A program made the position numbers and the translations under genes. Below, piece by piece: positions 7,249 to 16,031 of a DNA stretch of 42,700 nt; positions within the stretch are counted from its first letter, which is position 1; every line of letters starts with the position of its first letter. Under the pieces are notes generated by a model. The model was not told where the DNA came from. It worked only from the letters and a program-made list of their open reading frames with translations, and searched no databases. Source of the DNA: Clostridium oryzae (GTDB lineage: Bacteria; Bacillota; Clostridia; Clostridiales; Clostridiaceae); the NCBI RefSeq assembly GCF_002029235.1, contig NZ_MZGV01000036.1:1-42700 (forward strand), given 5' to 3'.

Positions 7249-8955
7249 TCATTTACTTAATGGGATTTTTAAAATAATGCTAGTCCCTATATTAGCGGTA
7301 CTTTCAATAGTTAGTCCATATGTATCACCATATATTAATTTTGCTCGATCATTTACATTTTTTAATCCATATCCTTTAGACTGATTCTGCAGCAAATAAG
7401 GAATTTGATCTTCGGAAATGCCAATTCCATTATCATTAACATGAAATAGTATACACTTGTCTACTCGTTCGCATATAATTGTGATTTTTCCGCGTCCATC
7501 CAATTTGTTTTCAATTCCGTGCAGAATGGCATTTTCAACTAAAGGTTGAAGCATAAGATTGGGCATTTGACACAATTGGAGGCTGGTATCAATTTTATAA
7601 TCCACATCAAAACTATTACTGTGCATAATTAGTTGGATGTTTATGTAAGATTCCACATTTAGCAACTCGTCGGCTATAGTAGTTATATTTTTGCCTTTGT
7701 TTAAAGTTGTTCTATAAAAATTAGACAGCAATTGTGCCATTTGGCTAATGTCATTTGCGTGTATGCGTAGAGCTCTCCAATTTATTATGGAGAGGGAGTT
7801 GTAAAGAAAATGAGGATTAATTTGAGCCTGCAGTGCTTTTATTTCATATTCTTTTTGATGAATTTTAGCGACGTAGACCTCATCAATAAGATGTTTGATT
7901 CGGCTTACCATTTTATCAAAGCCTCGAATTAAATCTCCAATTTCATCCTCTGAATTACTGGCGACAGTCACTTCCAAGGTACCACTTTCGACAATTTTAA
8001 TGTTTTCGCGTAAGCGTTCAATACGAAATACCATTCTCCTAGAAAAAAGTCTGCTAGCGATAAAAACAATAATATAGCAAAACAAAATCAGAATAATAAC
8101 AGTAATAGAAATCCATTGAGCAGAACTGGTAATCTGATTTGTTGGCTCATATAGATATACATTCCAATTTGGCACAGATAAATTGGAATGCATTATTGTG
8201 TACTTCTGTTTATTAAGTGAAAAACCGTTTTTTGATGAATTGATTATATTTGATAGATGATAAGCTACCTTTGACTGTGATGCATAAACAATATTATTTT
8301 TATTGTCTGTTACAATAACATTAGTTCCATGTTTCACCAATGCTTTTAATGATGTAAAAGTATTATCATAGTTTACTTTTATTACCCAGATATTAACTTT
8401 TGGATTTGGTATTTTGGTATTTAAAATGCGTCTTGCACAGAATAATTCATTATTACTATAATACCACTTAGTTACTACAGATTGTCGAATATCAGCATAC
8501 CATTTTTTTGATGCTATTTTTTTTATGGGAATCACAGTATTTCCGTGCTGCGGAAGATTCGTACCAGTATAGAGGGTAACTCCTTTTACTCCATTGATTA
8601 AATTTTGTGCGATTATGAAATTTGTATCAAAGACATTGTTAAGTGCATTGTACATGTCATATGTATTTGTATAATGCATATTAGAGGCATTTACAATTTC
8701 TTGATTAAAACTTAATGTAAGTATTATTTTATTATAGTTTTCTAATTGATTGTTTAGAGTTAATGAAGTTTGATTAAGAGTAGCTTGTAAATCGTTTTTT
8801 GCCCTATTTATTAAAAAAGATCTAGTTTCAATGAAACTGAAACTGCCAAGAGCAACTAGGGGAATCATACTCACTAATAGAAACGCAAGCATTGTCTTTT
8901 GACGAAAATTCATTTTAGATAATTTTTGCTGTAAGCACTGGTAAATATTGTTCAT
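7249..8955 (-). CDS. LytS/YesM-family sensor histidine kinase (sugar-responsive two-component system)
   Basis: A 568-residue membrane kinase. The order is a membrane helix near residues 18-40, a large extracellular Cache-like sensor (about 45-275), a second helix (about 280-305), HAMP, His-kinase domain with QAQINPHFLYNSL (H382), and a C-terminal HATPase with LQPLVENAILHG and NDNGIG motifs. This is the YesM class, which usually pairs with an AraC-type YesN regulator to control carbohydrate ABC operons. The partner gene lies immediately upstream: its last codons (GAG GAG TAA) serve as the ribosome site for this ATG, 6 bases apart, so translation is coupled. It probably senses an extracellular oligosaccharide or the binding protein encoded divergently at 10422. 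Confidence 0.93.
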   Translation of the reverse strand: MNNIYQCLQQKLSKMNFRQKTMLAFLLVSMIPLVALGSFSFIETRSFLINRAKNDLQATLNQTSLTLNNQLENYNKIILTLSFNQEIVNASNMHYTNTYDMYNALNNVFDTNFIIAQNLINGVKGVTLYTGTNLPQHGNTVIPIKKIASKKWYADIRQSVVTKWYYSNNELFCARRILNTKIPNPKVNIWVIKVNYDNTFTSLKALVKHGTNVIVTDNKNNIVYASQSKVAYHLSNIINSSKNGFSLNKQKYTIMHSNLSVPNWNVYLYEPTNQITSSAQWISITVIILILFCYIIVFIASRLFSRRMVFRIERLRENIKIVESGTLEVTVASNSEDEIGDLIRGFDKMVSRIKHLIDEVYVAKIHQKEYEIKALQAQINPHFLYNSLSIINWRALRIHANDISQMAQLLSNFYRTTLNKGKNITTIADELLNVESYINIQLIMHSNSFDVDYKIDTSLQLCQMPNLMLQPLVENAILHGIENKLDGRGKITIICERVDKCILFHVNDNGIGISEDQIPYLLQNQSKGYGLKNVNDRAKLIYGDTYGLTIESTANIGTSIILKIPLSK

Positions 8956-8961
8956 GTTTAA

Positions 8962-10194
8962 TTACTCCTCTAAATATTGTAATCCTTTTTGTCGATACTT
9001 TTCTGGCGTTTCGCCGTAAAATTCATGAAAGTTTTGGCAAAAATATGATAAGTTATGGTAACCTACCATCTTGCAGATATCTATAACTTTAATATTTGTA
9101 TTTTTTAATAGTTCTTTCGCCTTTCTCATACGAATAGTTTTTATATATTTGTTTAATCCACAGCCAACGTATTTTTTAAAAATGGTACTTAAATAACGAG
9201 GAGATATATAGACTTTGGATGCTAGAATTTCAAGATATAAATCTTCGTTATAATGCTTCTCTACATACTGTTTTACTAAATGAGCTTCTCGATTTGTAGA
9301 AGTTTCATAAGAATTATAGTTCTCTTCTGACTGTTGGGCTGTTTCATCAAAAATAAAAGTTTTTGGCATAAAAAAGCGGCACTCTAATAATTGTTCCAGT
9401 CGAGAATAAGCAGAGGCTAAGTCTTCAATACTTTTTATTTCACGACTAATGCTTATGTAACAATTTTGATTATACACAGATAGAATTTGATCATAGATTG
9501 AGCTACCTATTTCATAAAAAGAAATTTTATGATAGTTTTCGTCTTCATGAAAGAGCAATAAACTTTGGCAGAGAGTTACATTCAAATAGTCTGCTGGTAC
9601 ATTTATATACGATAAAATTTTTTGCTCAAATTCTGTTCCCGCTGTTTCAAAAAAATTCTTATCGAATTGTAACAGCATAATTCTTTTATATCGATGGAAA
9701 AGATAATTCATTAGTTCAACAGGAAAATTATTATTTACAAGTGTTTTGTTTATAGCGCATAAGAGAATATGTTTTTTAACATATTCCTGCTGCGCGAATA
9801 ATAATTCTTCTTCTTGATTTTCAGTGTTTATTTTCTCTATAACTGTTTCCATAACATGTCTAAATTCATCTACATTAACAGGCTTTAATATATAGTCAGA
9901 TACACCAAGCGACATAGCTTTTTTAGCATATTCAAATTCAGAAAAGCCGCTAAACAAAATAATTTTCAATTTAGGATATAATTTAATAGCCTCAGATATA
10001 AGAGGTAATCCTTCCATAAAAGGCATTCGAATATCTGTAAATAGAATATCTACATGCTGCTGTTTTAGACAGGATAAAGCAGTTCGACCATCATCAGCGA
10101 ATAGCACATTTAATTCGAAATCGTATTCATCAATTAAAAATGCAATTCCTTCACGTTCTTCTCTCTCGTCATCCGCAATCAATATGGTAAGCAT
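8962..10194 (-). CDS. YesN-type response regulator with AraC DNA-binding domain
   Basis: A 410-residue regulator. It has a receiver domain at residues 1-120 with D8-D9 and the phosphoacceptor D54 (FTDIRMP), a poorly conserved middle region, and a C-terminal AraC/XylS domain of about 100 residues with two helix-turn-helix units (LASKVYISPRYLSTIFKKY and ICKMVGYHNLSYFCQNFHEFYG). ATG 10194 is selected because AAAGGA (10204-10209) lies 9 bases before it; a GTG six codons further upstream overlaps that ribosome site. It is first in a two-gene operon with the YesM-type kinase, divergent from the sugar-binding lipoprotein gene whose promoter it probably activates. Confidence 0.93.
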   Translation of the reverse strand: MLTILIADDEREEREGIAFLIDEYDFELNVLFADDGRTALSCLKQQHVDILFTDIRMPFMEGLPLISEAIKLYPKLKIILFSGFSEFEYAKKAMSLGVSDYILKPVNVDEFRHVMETVIEKINTENQEEELLFAQQEYVKKHILLCAINKTLVNNNFPVELMNYLFHRYKRIMLLQFDKNFFETAGTEFEQKILSYINVPADYLNVTLCQSLLLFHEDENYHKISFYEIGSSIYDQILSVYNQNCYISISREIKSIEDLASAYSRLEQLLECRFFMPKTFIFDETAQQSEENYNSYETSTNREAHLVKQYVEKHYNEDLYLEILASKVYISPRYLSTIFKKYVGCGLNKYIKTIRMRKAKELLKNTNIKVIDICKMVGYHNLSYFCQNFHEFYGETPEKYRQKGLQYLEE

Positions 10195-10321
10195 ACTAAT
10201 AGTTCCTTTCACATTTGATTTATAACAGTATTATATCATCAGTTATAAGAAATAGAATAATTTATTTATGAATTAGGAAAATTTGATATAAAACTGAAAA
10301 AATTTGTGTTTACGATTTCAG

Positions 10322-10327
10322 TATAAT
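10322..10327 (+). promoter_or_regulatory. candidate -10 box of the first sugar-importer operon, without a good -35
   Basis: A perfect TATAAT lies 94 bases before the lipoprotein gene, but no TTGACA-like hexamer sits 16-18 bases upstream. A strong -10 with a poor -35 is what an activator-dependent promoter would show, which agrees with the divergent YesN regulator. The activator site itself was not identified. Confidence 0.5.
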
Positions 10328-10354
10328 CATTATAAAATTATTAAAGAAAATGTT

Positions 10355-10378
10355 TCCAAAGCAAGCCGGCGCTTTGGA
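10355..10378 (+). promoter_or_regulatory. leader hairpin or operator in the 5' UTR of the first importer operon
   Basis: TCCAAAGC (10355-10362) and GCTTTGGA (10371-10378) form a perfect 8-bp inverted repeat around AAGCCGGC. No T-run follows, so it is not a terminator. Its place just after the -10 box suits an operator, or an mRNA-stabilising 5' hairpin. Confidence 0.5.
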
Positions 10379-10421
10379 GCAGAACAACAAATAAATTATA
10401 GAATTAGGGGGATGTATTATT

Positions 10422-12122
10422 ATGAAAAATAGAGCTTTAAGAATGAGTGTTATTTTAATGACAGCTATGATGGCAGTTTCTCTAATAGGATGTAAAAGTT
10501 CTAAGGATACGTCTGAATCAAAAGAAAATGTCAAAAATCCTGCACTAAGGGCAGCAATGACGACACCGTATGGTAAATATCCGCAGACTGTAAAATATAC
10601 AGTTGGTATAACAGCTGCTAATTATGGAGCTTTAAAGGGAACTCCATATAAAGGAGATAATGATTCCAATAATGCGTGGACAAGATATGCAAAAAAGAAA
10701 CTGAATGTTAAAAGTGAGAATACATTTGTAGCTAACAATGGCGACGACTATAACCAGAAAGTTTCTATGGCAATAGTTAGTGGTAAAATTCCGGATATAA
10801 TGTGCGTGTCGGACTATGATACGCTTAAACAGCTTTATGAAAATGGTTTAATTGCAGATTTATCAAATGTCTATAAAACATGTGCTAGTGAAAAAATCAA
10901 GGATATTTATGATTCCTATGGAAATAGATGCCTTGATACGGCAAGATTTGATGGAAAGCTTATGGCGCTTCCGACTACAGAAATTTCTCATGGACCTGGT
11001 GTATTATGGCTTAGAAAGGATTGGATGGACAAGTTAGGATTAGCTGATCCTAAAACTATAGATGATGTAGAGAACATTTTACAGCAATTTTCAGATAAAA
11101 ATCCTGGCGGAAATGCCCAGGGGAAAACAGTTGGACTTGTAGTAAGCAATAAAGTTGCCGGTACGTCAGGAGGAGCATATATGGTTAATAATATATTCTC
11201 CTTATATGGTGCTTTTCCGCAGCAATGGCTGAATGACGGCACAGGTAAAGCTGTTTATGGTTCCATACAGCCGCAAATGAAAACAGCACTTGGAAAGCTT
11301 TCAGAAATGTATAGTAAGGGATTAATAGATAAACAATTTGCAGTTCGTACAACGGATGACTGCAAGGCATTACTTACTAGTGGAAAGAGTGGTGCTGTAA
11401 TGGATAATTGGTGGGGTAGTTGGACTGTAGCTGATACATTAAAATTAAATCCAAAAGCAAAATGGGTTCCGTATGTAGCTCCAGTAGCAAAAGATGATTC
11501 ACTAACAATGTTTACAGGTAATCCTAATAGCAGCTATGTTGTTGTTCGTAAAGGTTACAAACATCCAGAATTAGCTATGAAACTTGCAAGTCTGCAGTTT
11601 GATTATGAGAGATACGAAGATAAAAATGCAAAATCTATACAAGAAATTAATGATTATAACAAATACAATGTAGGCGGAGGCCTTCTTGCTACAAATATCG
11701 ATTATTATGATGCTTTTGTAAGGCAGGGTAAAAGAATACAAAAGGCTCTTGAAACAGGAAAAACAAGTGGTTTAAATAATTTAGATATGAGCAGCTATAA
11801 TTCATATAAAACTTATTTACAAAATGTAAAGGCTGGAAAACCAATTGATTCTAATGCATGGGCAGGATATACTTCATCGATTAAGTGCGCACAGCTTGTT
11901 GCTAATTCAAAAATAAAAGAAGTAAAACCTATTTTCTTTGGCAATACTGCATCAATGTCATTAAAATGGCCAACTTTATCTAAAATGGAGTTAGAGATGT
12001 ATTTAAAAATTATTACTGGAGAACAGTCAGTAAGTTCATTTGATACATTTGTAGATAGGTGGAAAAAAGCTGGAGGCGAGCAGATTACACAGGAAGTAAA
12101 TAAGGCTTTAACTTCAAAATAG
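10422..12122 (+). CDS. CUT1-type sugar ABC transporter substrate-binding lipoprotein
   Basis: A 566-residue extracellular lipoprotein. It has a basic N-terminus, a hydrophobic core and lipobox SLIGC with C24 as the lipidation site, followed by a Ser/Lys/Glu-rich linker. The body fits the large (500+ residue) family 1 solute-binding proteins of the LplA type found with LplB/YtcP permeases, which bind oligosaccharides. Typical stretches include VSGKIPDIMCVSDYDTLKQLYENGLIADLS and LPTTEISHGPGVLWLRKDWMDKLGL. It leads an operon with two permeases and a debranching enzyme, so branched alpha-glucan oligosaccharides are the likely ligand (inferred). GGGGG upstream of ATG 10422 provides the ribosome site. 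Confidence 0.92.
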   Translation: MKNRALRMSVILMTAMMAVSLIGCKSSKDTSESKENVKNPALRAAMTTPYGKYPQTVKYTVGITAANYGALKGTPYKGDNDSNNAWTRYAKKKLNVKSENTFVANNGDDYNQKVSMAIVSGKIPDIMCVSDYDTLKQLYENGLIADLSNVYKTCASEKIKDIYDSYGNRCLDTARFDGKLMALPTTEISHGPGVLWLRKDWMDKLGLADPKTIDDVENILQQFSDKNPGGNAQGKTVGLVVSNKVAGTSGGAYMVNNIFSLYGAFPQQWLNDGTGKAVYGSIQPQMKTALGKLSEMYSKGLIDKQFAVRTTDDCKALLTSGKSGAVMDNWWGSWTVADTLKLNPKAKWVPYVAPVAKDDSLTMFTGNPNSSYVVVRKGYKHPELAMKLASLQFDYERYEDKNAKSIQEINDYNKYNVGGGLLATNIDYYDAFVRQGKRIQKALETGKTSGLNNLDMSSYNSYKTYLQNVKAGKPIDSNAWAGYTSSIKCAQLVANSKIKEVKPIFFGNTASMSLKWPTLSKMELEMYLKIITGEQSVSSFDTFVDRWKKAGGEQITQEVNKALTSK

Positions 12123-12136
12123 TCTAGGGGGTTATC

Positions 12137-13027
12137 ATGAAAAACAAAAAAGATCAAGCAAGTTTTCATATTATGATAATGCCAGCAATGATATTCTTAT
12201 TAATTTTCTCTTTTGTACCTATGTTCGGTATAATTATGGCATTCCAAAATTATATGCCGGTAAAAGGGATATTAGGCTCACCTTGGGTGGGCCTAGATAA
12301 TTTCAAATTTATGTTCCAAATACCTGATAGCAAGCAGATTTTTATAAATACGCTTGTTATCGCTATAAGTAAAATTATTGCTGGTACATTTGTAACAATT
12401 ATATTTTCATTATTATTAAATGAAATTCGTATCAAATTTGCAAAAAAGATTATTCAAACTGTTGTGTATCTGCCTAATTTTTTATCGTGGGTAATATTAG
12501 CTACAGTAATATTAAATATTTTTTCATATGATGGTCCTATCAATGCATTTATATCATCGATGGGAATAAAACCGATTCTTTTTACTGCTAGTAACAAATG
12601 GTTTCGACCAATGCTTGTAATCACAGATGTGTGGAAAAACTTTGGATATGGTTCTATTATATACCTTGCTACACTGACTTCTATTGATCCTGCATTGTAT
12701 GAAGCAGCATATATGGATGGAGCCAATAGATTTAAACAAATGTTACATGTTACTTTGCCAGGACTTATGCCGACAATTATGCTAATTACAGTAATGAATC
12801 TTCCAAATGTTTTAAATGCAGGTTTTGACCAGATATTTAATCTGTATAACCCGTTAGTATATCAGACGGCTGATATTATTGATACTTATGTGTATAGGGT
12901 TGGACTTATACAGAGACAGTACAGTCTTGGAACTGCTGTAGGATTGTTGCGTTCAATTGTAGGAATTATTCTTATTCTTTCTGCAAATAAGATTGCTAAA
13001 AAAGTTACTGATTATCAAATATTCTAA
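12137..13027 (+). CDS. CUT1-type sugar ABC transporter permease (LplB-like)
   Basis: A 296-residue inner-membrane subunit with six predicted membrane helices. It begins with FHIMIMPAMIFLLIFSFVPMFGIIMAFQNY, the characteristic start of LplB/UgpA-type permeases. The EAA loop that docks on the ATPase is YEAAYMDGANRFKQMLHVTLPG. It follows the binding protein by 14 bases with GGGGG before the ATG, and the second permease follows after 19 bases. No ATPase gene is linked, so a shared MsmX-type ATPase must energise it. Confidence 0.93.
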   Translation: MKNKKDQASFHIMIMPAMIFLLIFSFVPMFGIIMAFQNYMPVKGILGSPWVGLDNFKFMFQIPDSKQIFINTLVIAISKIIAGTFVTIIFSLLLNEIRIKFAKKIIQTVVYLPNFLSWVILATVILNIFSYDGPINAFISSMGIKPILFTASNKWFRPMLVITDVWKNFGYGSIIYLATLTSIDPALYEAAYMDGANRFKQMLHVTLPGLMPTIMLITVMNLPNVLNAGFDQIFNLYNPLVYQTADIIDTYVYRVGLIQRQYSLGTAVGLLRSIVGIILILSANKIAKKVTDYQIF

Positions 13028-13046
13028 TATTCTGAAAGGAGAGATT

Positions 13047-13931
13047 ATGATGGTACGTTCTAGAACAATTGGAAGCATTACAGCAGATATATTAATATGG
13101 TCAGTAGTAATATTACTTACAATGTCATGTCTGATTCCTCTGCTTAATATGGTCGCTATATCTTTTAGTGATAATGCGGCAGCTTCGGCAAATCTTGTAG
13201 GAATTTTACCGGTTAATTTAACATTTGAGTCATACCGAAAATTACTTAGTGATACACAGTTTTGGCATTCGTTTTTCATATCTGTTGAGCGAGTTATGCT
13301 GGGACTGTTTGTGAATATGTCTTTAACGGTCCTTGCAGCGTATCCGTTGTCAAAGAGTTCCAAAAAATTTAAATCGCAAAAGATATATATGAACATTTTT
13401 ATATTTGCTATGTTATTTTCTGGTGGTCTCATTCCAACATTTATGGTTGTAAATAAACTTCACCTGTTAAATACTATATGGTCATTGATTCTTCCTGGAG
13501 CAGTTCCTATTGGAAATGTCATTTTACTTATGAATGCATTTCGAGGAGTTCCCAAATCTCTTGAAGAAGCTGCAGAAATTGATGGAGCTACTCAATGGGA
13601 TATTCTATTCAAAATCTATCTATCAATTGTTAAGCCAACACTTGCAGCTATCGTGCTATTTACTATTGTTGGACATTGGAATGACTATTTTTCTGCATTA
13701 GTTTATATATCAAAGACAACAAATTATCCACTGCAAACTTACATTCAACAGTTAAATGTAGATATTACAAAGGTTACCGATACAGAAAAGATGAAGCAGC
13801 TAGCTAAAATCTCTAATAGAACATTAAATTCTGCAAAAATAGTTGTATCAACAGTTCCGCTTCTTCTAATTTATCCTTTCATGCAGAAATATTTTGTCTC
13901 AGGTATTATTGTTGGTTCAGTAAAAGAATAA
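13047..13931 (+). CDS. CUT1-type sugar ABC transporter permease (YtcP/LplC-like)
   Basis: A 294-residue partner permease with six membrane helices, the typical start region LIPLLNMVAISFSDNAAASANLVGILP, and the EAA loop LEEAAEIDGATQWDILFKIYLS. It ends in FVSGIIVGSVKE, the conserved tail of YtcP-like proteins. I choose ATG 13047 because AAAGGAGAG (about 13035-13043) sits just upstream; an in-frame earlier ATG at 12993 lies inside the previous gene. It pairs with the preceding permease to form the channel. Confidence 0.93.
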   Translation: MMVRSRTIGSITADILIWSVVILLTMSCLIPLLNMVAISFSDNAAASANLVGILPVNLTFESYRKLLSDTQFWHSFFISVERVMLGLFVNMSLTVLAAYPLSKSSKKFKSQKIYMNIFIFAMLFSGGLIPTFMVVNKLHLLNTIWSLILPGAVPIGNVILLMNAFRGVPKSLEEAAEIDGATQWDILFKIYLSIVKPTLAAIVLFTIVGHWNDYFSALVYISKTTNYPLQTYIQQLNVDITKVTDTEKMKQLAKISNRTLNSAKIVVSTVPLLLIYPFMQKYFVSGIIVGSVKE

Positions 13932-13985
13932 CAATGAAGCCCGATAATAGAATTAAATTAAATACTAAGAATGCTGAGGTGGAAA

Positions 13986-15932
13986 ATGAAATTTATATTT
14001 GGTAAAAATGATTTAAAAAATTTTGAAAGAGGACAGGAAAATTGTTACCTAATAACTAATGGTCTTGGCGGATTTTCTTCAATGACTATAATTGGATCAA
14101 ATGCAAGATCTGATCATGCTATGTTTATGGCTTGCACAAAAGCTCCTAATAACAGGTTCCATTTGATTACAAAATTAAATGAAACTATAGAAATACAGGA
14201 TAAGAAATATGACCTATCAAGTCAAGAATATGTAACTTATACAAAAAATCGAAAGGGACACACACTATTAAATGCTTTCAAGTTTGACGTATGTCCAGTA
14301 TGGATTTATCAGGCTGGCGGCGTTGAAGTACAGAAGACTATTGTTATGAAGCATGGGGAAAATACCTTGGGAGTGCAATACATGGTTAGAAATCATACTG
14401 ATAAGGAGGTAGAATTTAAGATAACTCCCTATATGCAGTTTGTGAATAAAGGAATGAGGTTAAACGTAAAGCAGATATTTGAAACTGGCAATGAACAAAT
14501 AAAGAGTAATGGTATAACTTTATTTTATAACACCAATGGTTCTTTGGAACTTTATCAAACGCAATATGAAGAGGAGCTATATTATGCTTATGATGCAAGG
14601 GATGGTAGAGATGCAATTGGCTGTGCTGCACATAATCATAGGTTATGCTTTACAATTTCTTCACATGAAGAAAAGGAATGCTATGTGGTATATAGTTTAA
14701 AAAACGGTGAGGAATCAGTAAATAATATGATAGTTGCAGAAAAAAAGAGGCAGCAGAGACTGATAGAACAATCAGGTATGGTTGATGAAATTGGAAAACA
14801 GCTTGTGAAGAGTGCGGATATGTTTATAGTAGAAAGGGAGTCTACCAATGGAAAGAGCATAATAGCTGGGTATCCATTTTTTGGTGATTGGGGTAGAGAT
14901 ACTATGATAGCTATGATAGGCTGCTGCATTTCCACAAAGCGTTATGAAGATGCTAAAAATATTTTTAGAACATTTATAAAATATTGCCGTAAGGGTATCA
15001 TGCCAAATACATTTCCAGAGGGTGACAATAATCCTTTTTATAATACAGCGGATGCATCACTTTTATTTATTGGCGCTGTATATGAGTACTATTTATATAC
15101 CAAGGATGAAGAATTCGTACAGGAAGCGTATTCTATTATGGAGGATATTATTTCTTGGTATAAGAGAGGGACAGATTTTCATATCCATATGGACACTGAT
15201 GGCTTAATAACGGCTGGTGCAAATCTCGAACAGGTAACTTGGATGGATGTAAGATTCGGAGATATATTACCAACGCCAAGACACGGAAAGCCCGTGGAAA
15301 TTAATGCATATTGGTATAATGACTTAAAGATAATGGAATTCTTCTCAGAATTATTGGGTAAGATGACTGCAGAATATGGGAATTTGGCTAAAAAAGTATT
15401 GACAAGCTTTCAAAAAAAGTTTTGGAATAATGATAAAGGCTGCTTAAGAGATGTATTATCTGGAACTGTAGCAGATGAACAAATTCGTTGCAATCAGATT
15501 TGGGCAGTTTCTGTGCCATTTGGAATGCTTACAAGAGAACAAGAAAAACAAGTAGTAGACACAGTATTTGAAAAGCTGTACACTCCATATGGTTTGCGTA
15601 GTCTTTCAATGGAAGATAAGAAATTCAAACCAAAATATGGAGGAAGTCATTTTGAAAGAGATATGGCTTATCATCAGGGTACCGTATGGGCATTTCCATT
15701 AGGAGGATATTATCTTGCATACTTGAAGGTTCATGATTACAGCAAAGAGGCAGCAGATACAGTAAGAGGTCAGCTTGAGGTAATGGAAGCATGTTTAAGA
15801 GAGGGGTGTGTTGGTCAGATCGCTGAAATCTATGATGGTGAAAATCCAACAATATCTCAGGGGTGCTATGCTCAGGCTTGGAGTGTTAGTGAAATTTTAA
15901 GAGTATATAATAAATTACAAATCTCTTGTTGA
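13986..15932 (+). CDS. amylo-alpha-1,6-glucosidase (glycogen debranching enzyme family)
   Basis: A roughly 649-residue cytoplasmic enzyme, without a signal peptide. It has the two-domain plan of bacterial/archaeal debranching enzymes: an N-terminal beta-rich domain (about 10-235; NCYLITNGLGGFSSMTIIG) and an (alpha/alpha)6 catalytic barrel (about 260-645). Conserved barrel motifs are AGYPFFGDWGRDTMIA, NTFPEGDNNPFYNTADASLLF, TWMDVRFGD, EINAYWYN and DMAYHQGTVWAFPLG. It hydrolyses alpha-1,6 branch points of imported glucan oligosaccharides. The start at ATG 13986 follows GAGGTGG at 13976-13982. It lies 54 bases after the second permease and is probably the last gene of that operon. Confidence 0.88.
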   Translation: MKFIFGKNDLKNFERGQENCYLITNGLGGFSSMTIIGSNARSDHAMFMACTKAPNNRFHLITKLNETIEIQDKKYDLSSQEYVTYTKNRKGHTLLNAFKFDVCPVWIYQAGGVEVQKTIVMKHGENTLGVQYMVRNHTDKEVEFKITPYMQFVNKGMRLNVKQIFETGNEQIKSNGITLFYNTNGSLELYQTQYEEELYYAYDARDGRDAIGCAAHNHRLCFTISSHEEKECYVVYSLKNGEESVNNMIVAEKKRQQRLIEQSGMVDEIGKQLVKSADMFIVERESTNGKSIIAGYPFFGDWGRDTMIAMIGCCISTKRYEDAKNIFRTFIKYCRKGIMPNTFPEGDNNPFYNTADASLLFIGAVYEYYLYTKDEEFVQEAYSIMEDIISWYKRGTDFHIHMDTDGLITAGANLEQVTWMDVRFGDILPTPRHGKPVEINAYWYNDLKIMEFFSELLGKMTAEYGNLAKKVLTSFQKKFWNNDKGCLRDVLSGTVADEQIRCNQIWAVSVPFGMLTREQEKQVVDTVFEKLYTPYGLRSLSMEDKKFKPKYGGSHFERDMAYHQGTVWAFPLGGYYLAYLKVHDYSKEAADTVRGQLEVMEACLREGCVGQIAEIYDGENPTISQGCYAQAWSVSEILRVYNKLQISC

Positions 15933-15957
15933 ATTATGAGAATAAAATCACTATAAT
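15929..15957 (+). promoter_or_regulatory. sigma-A type promoter of the GH13 enzyme gene
   Basis: TTGAAT (15929-15934), a 17-base spacer and TATAAT (15952-15957). The -35 hexamer overlaps the stop codon of the debranching enzyme gene. An operator follows 4 bases after the -10 box. Confidence 0.8.
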
Positions 15958-15961
15958 GTAA

Positions 15962-15975
15962 TTGAAACGTTTAAA
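15962..15975 (+). promoter_or_regulatory. LacI-family operator at the GH13 gene promoter
   Basis: TTGAAACGTTTAAA, centred on CG with the 8-bp palindrome AAACGTTT. It is the exact reverse complement of the site at 19330-19343 in front of the second sugar importer. Its location over the expected transcription start fits repression by the LacI protein encoded at 18113-19135. Confidence 0.8.
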
Positions 15976-16031
15976 ACCATATTTTATTTGCATAGTGTAT
16001 AGAGGTTTTTCTTATTTTAGGAGGAACTATA

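Noticed and set aside
15962..15975. The operator at 15962 read as a CcpA catabolite-responsive element
   Set aside because: The spacing between TG and the central CG is one base short of the cre consensus, and an exact inverted copy sits beside the local LacI gene, so a LacI-specific site is the simpler reading.
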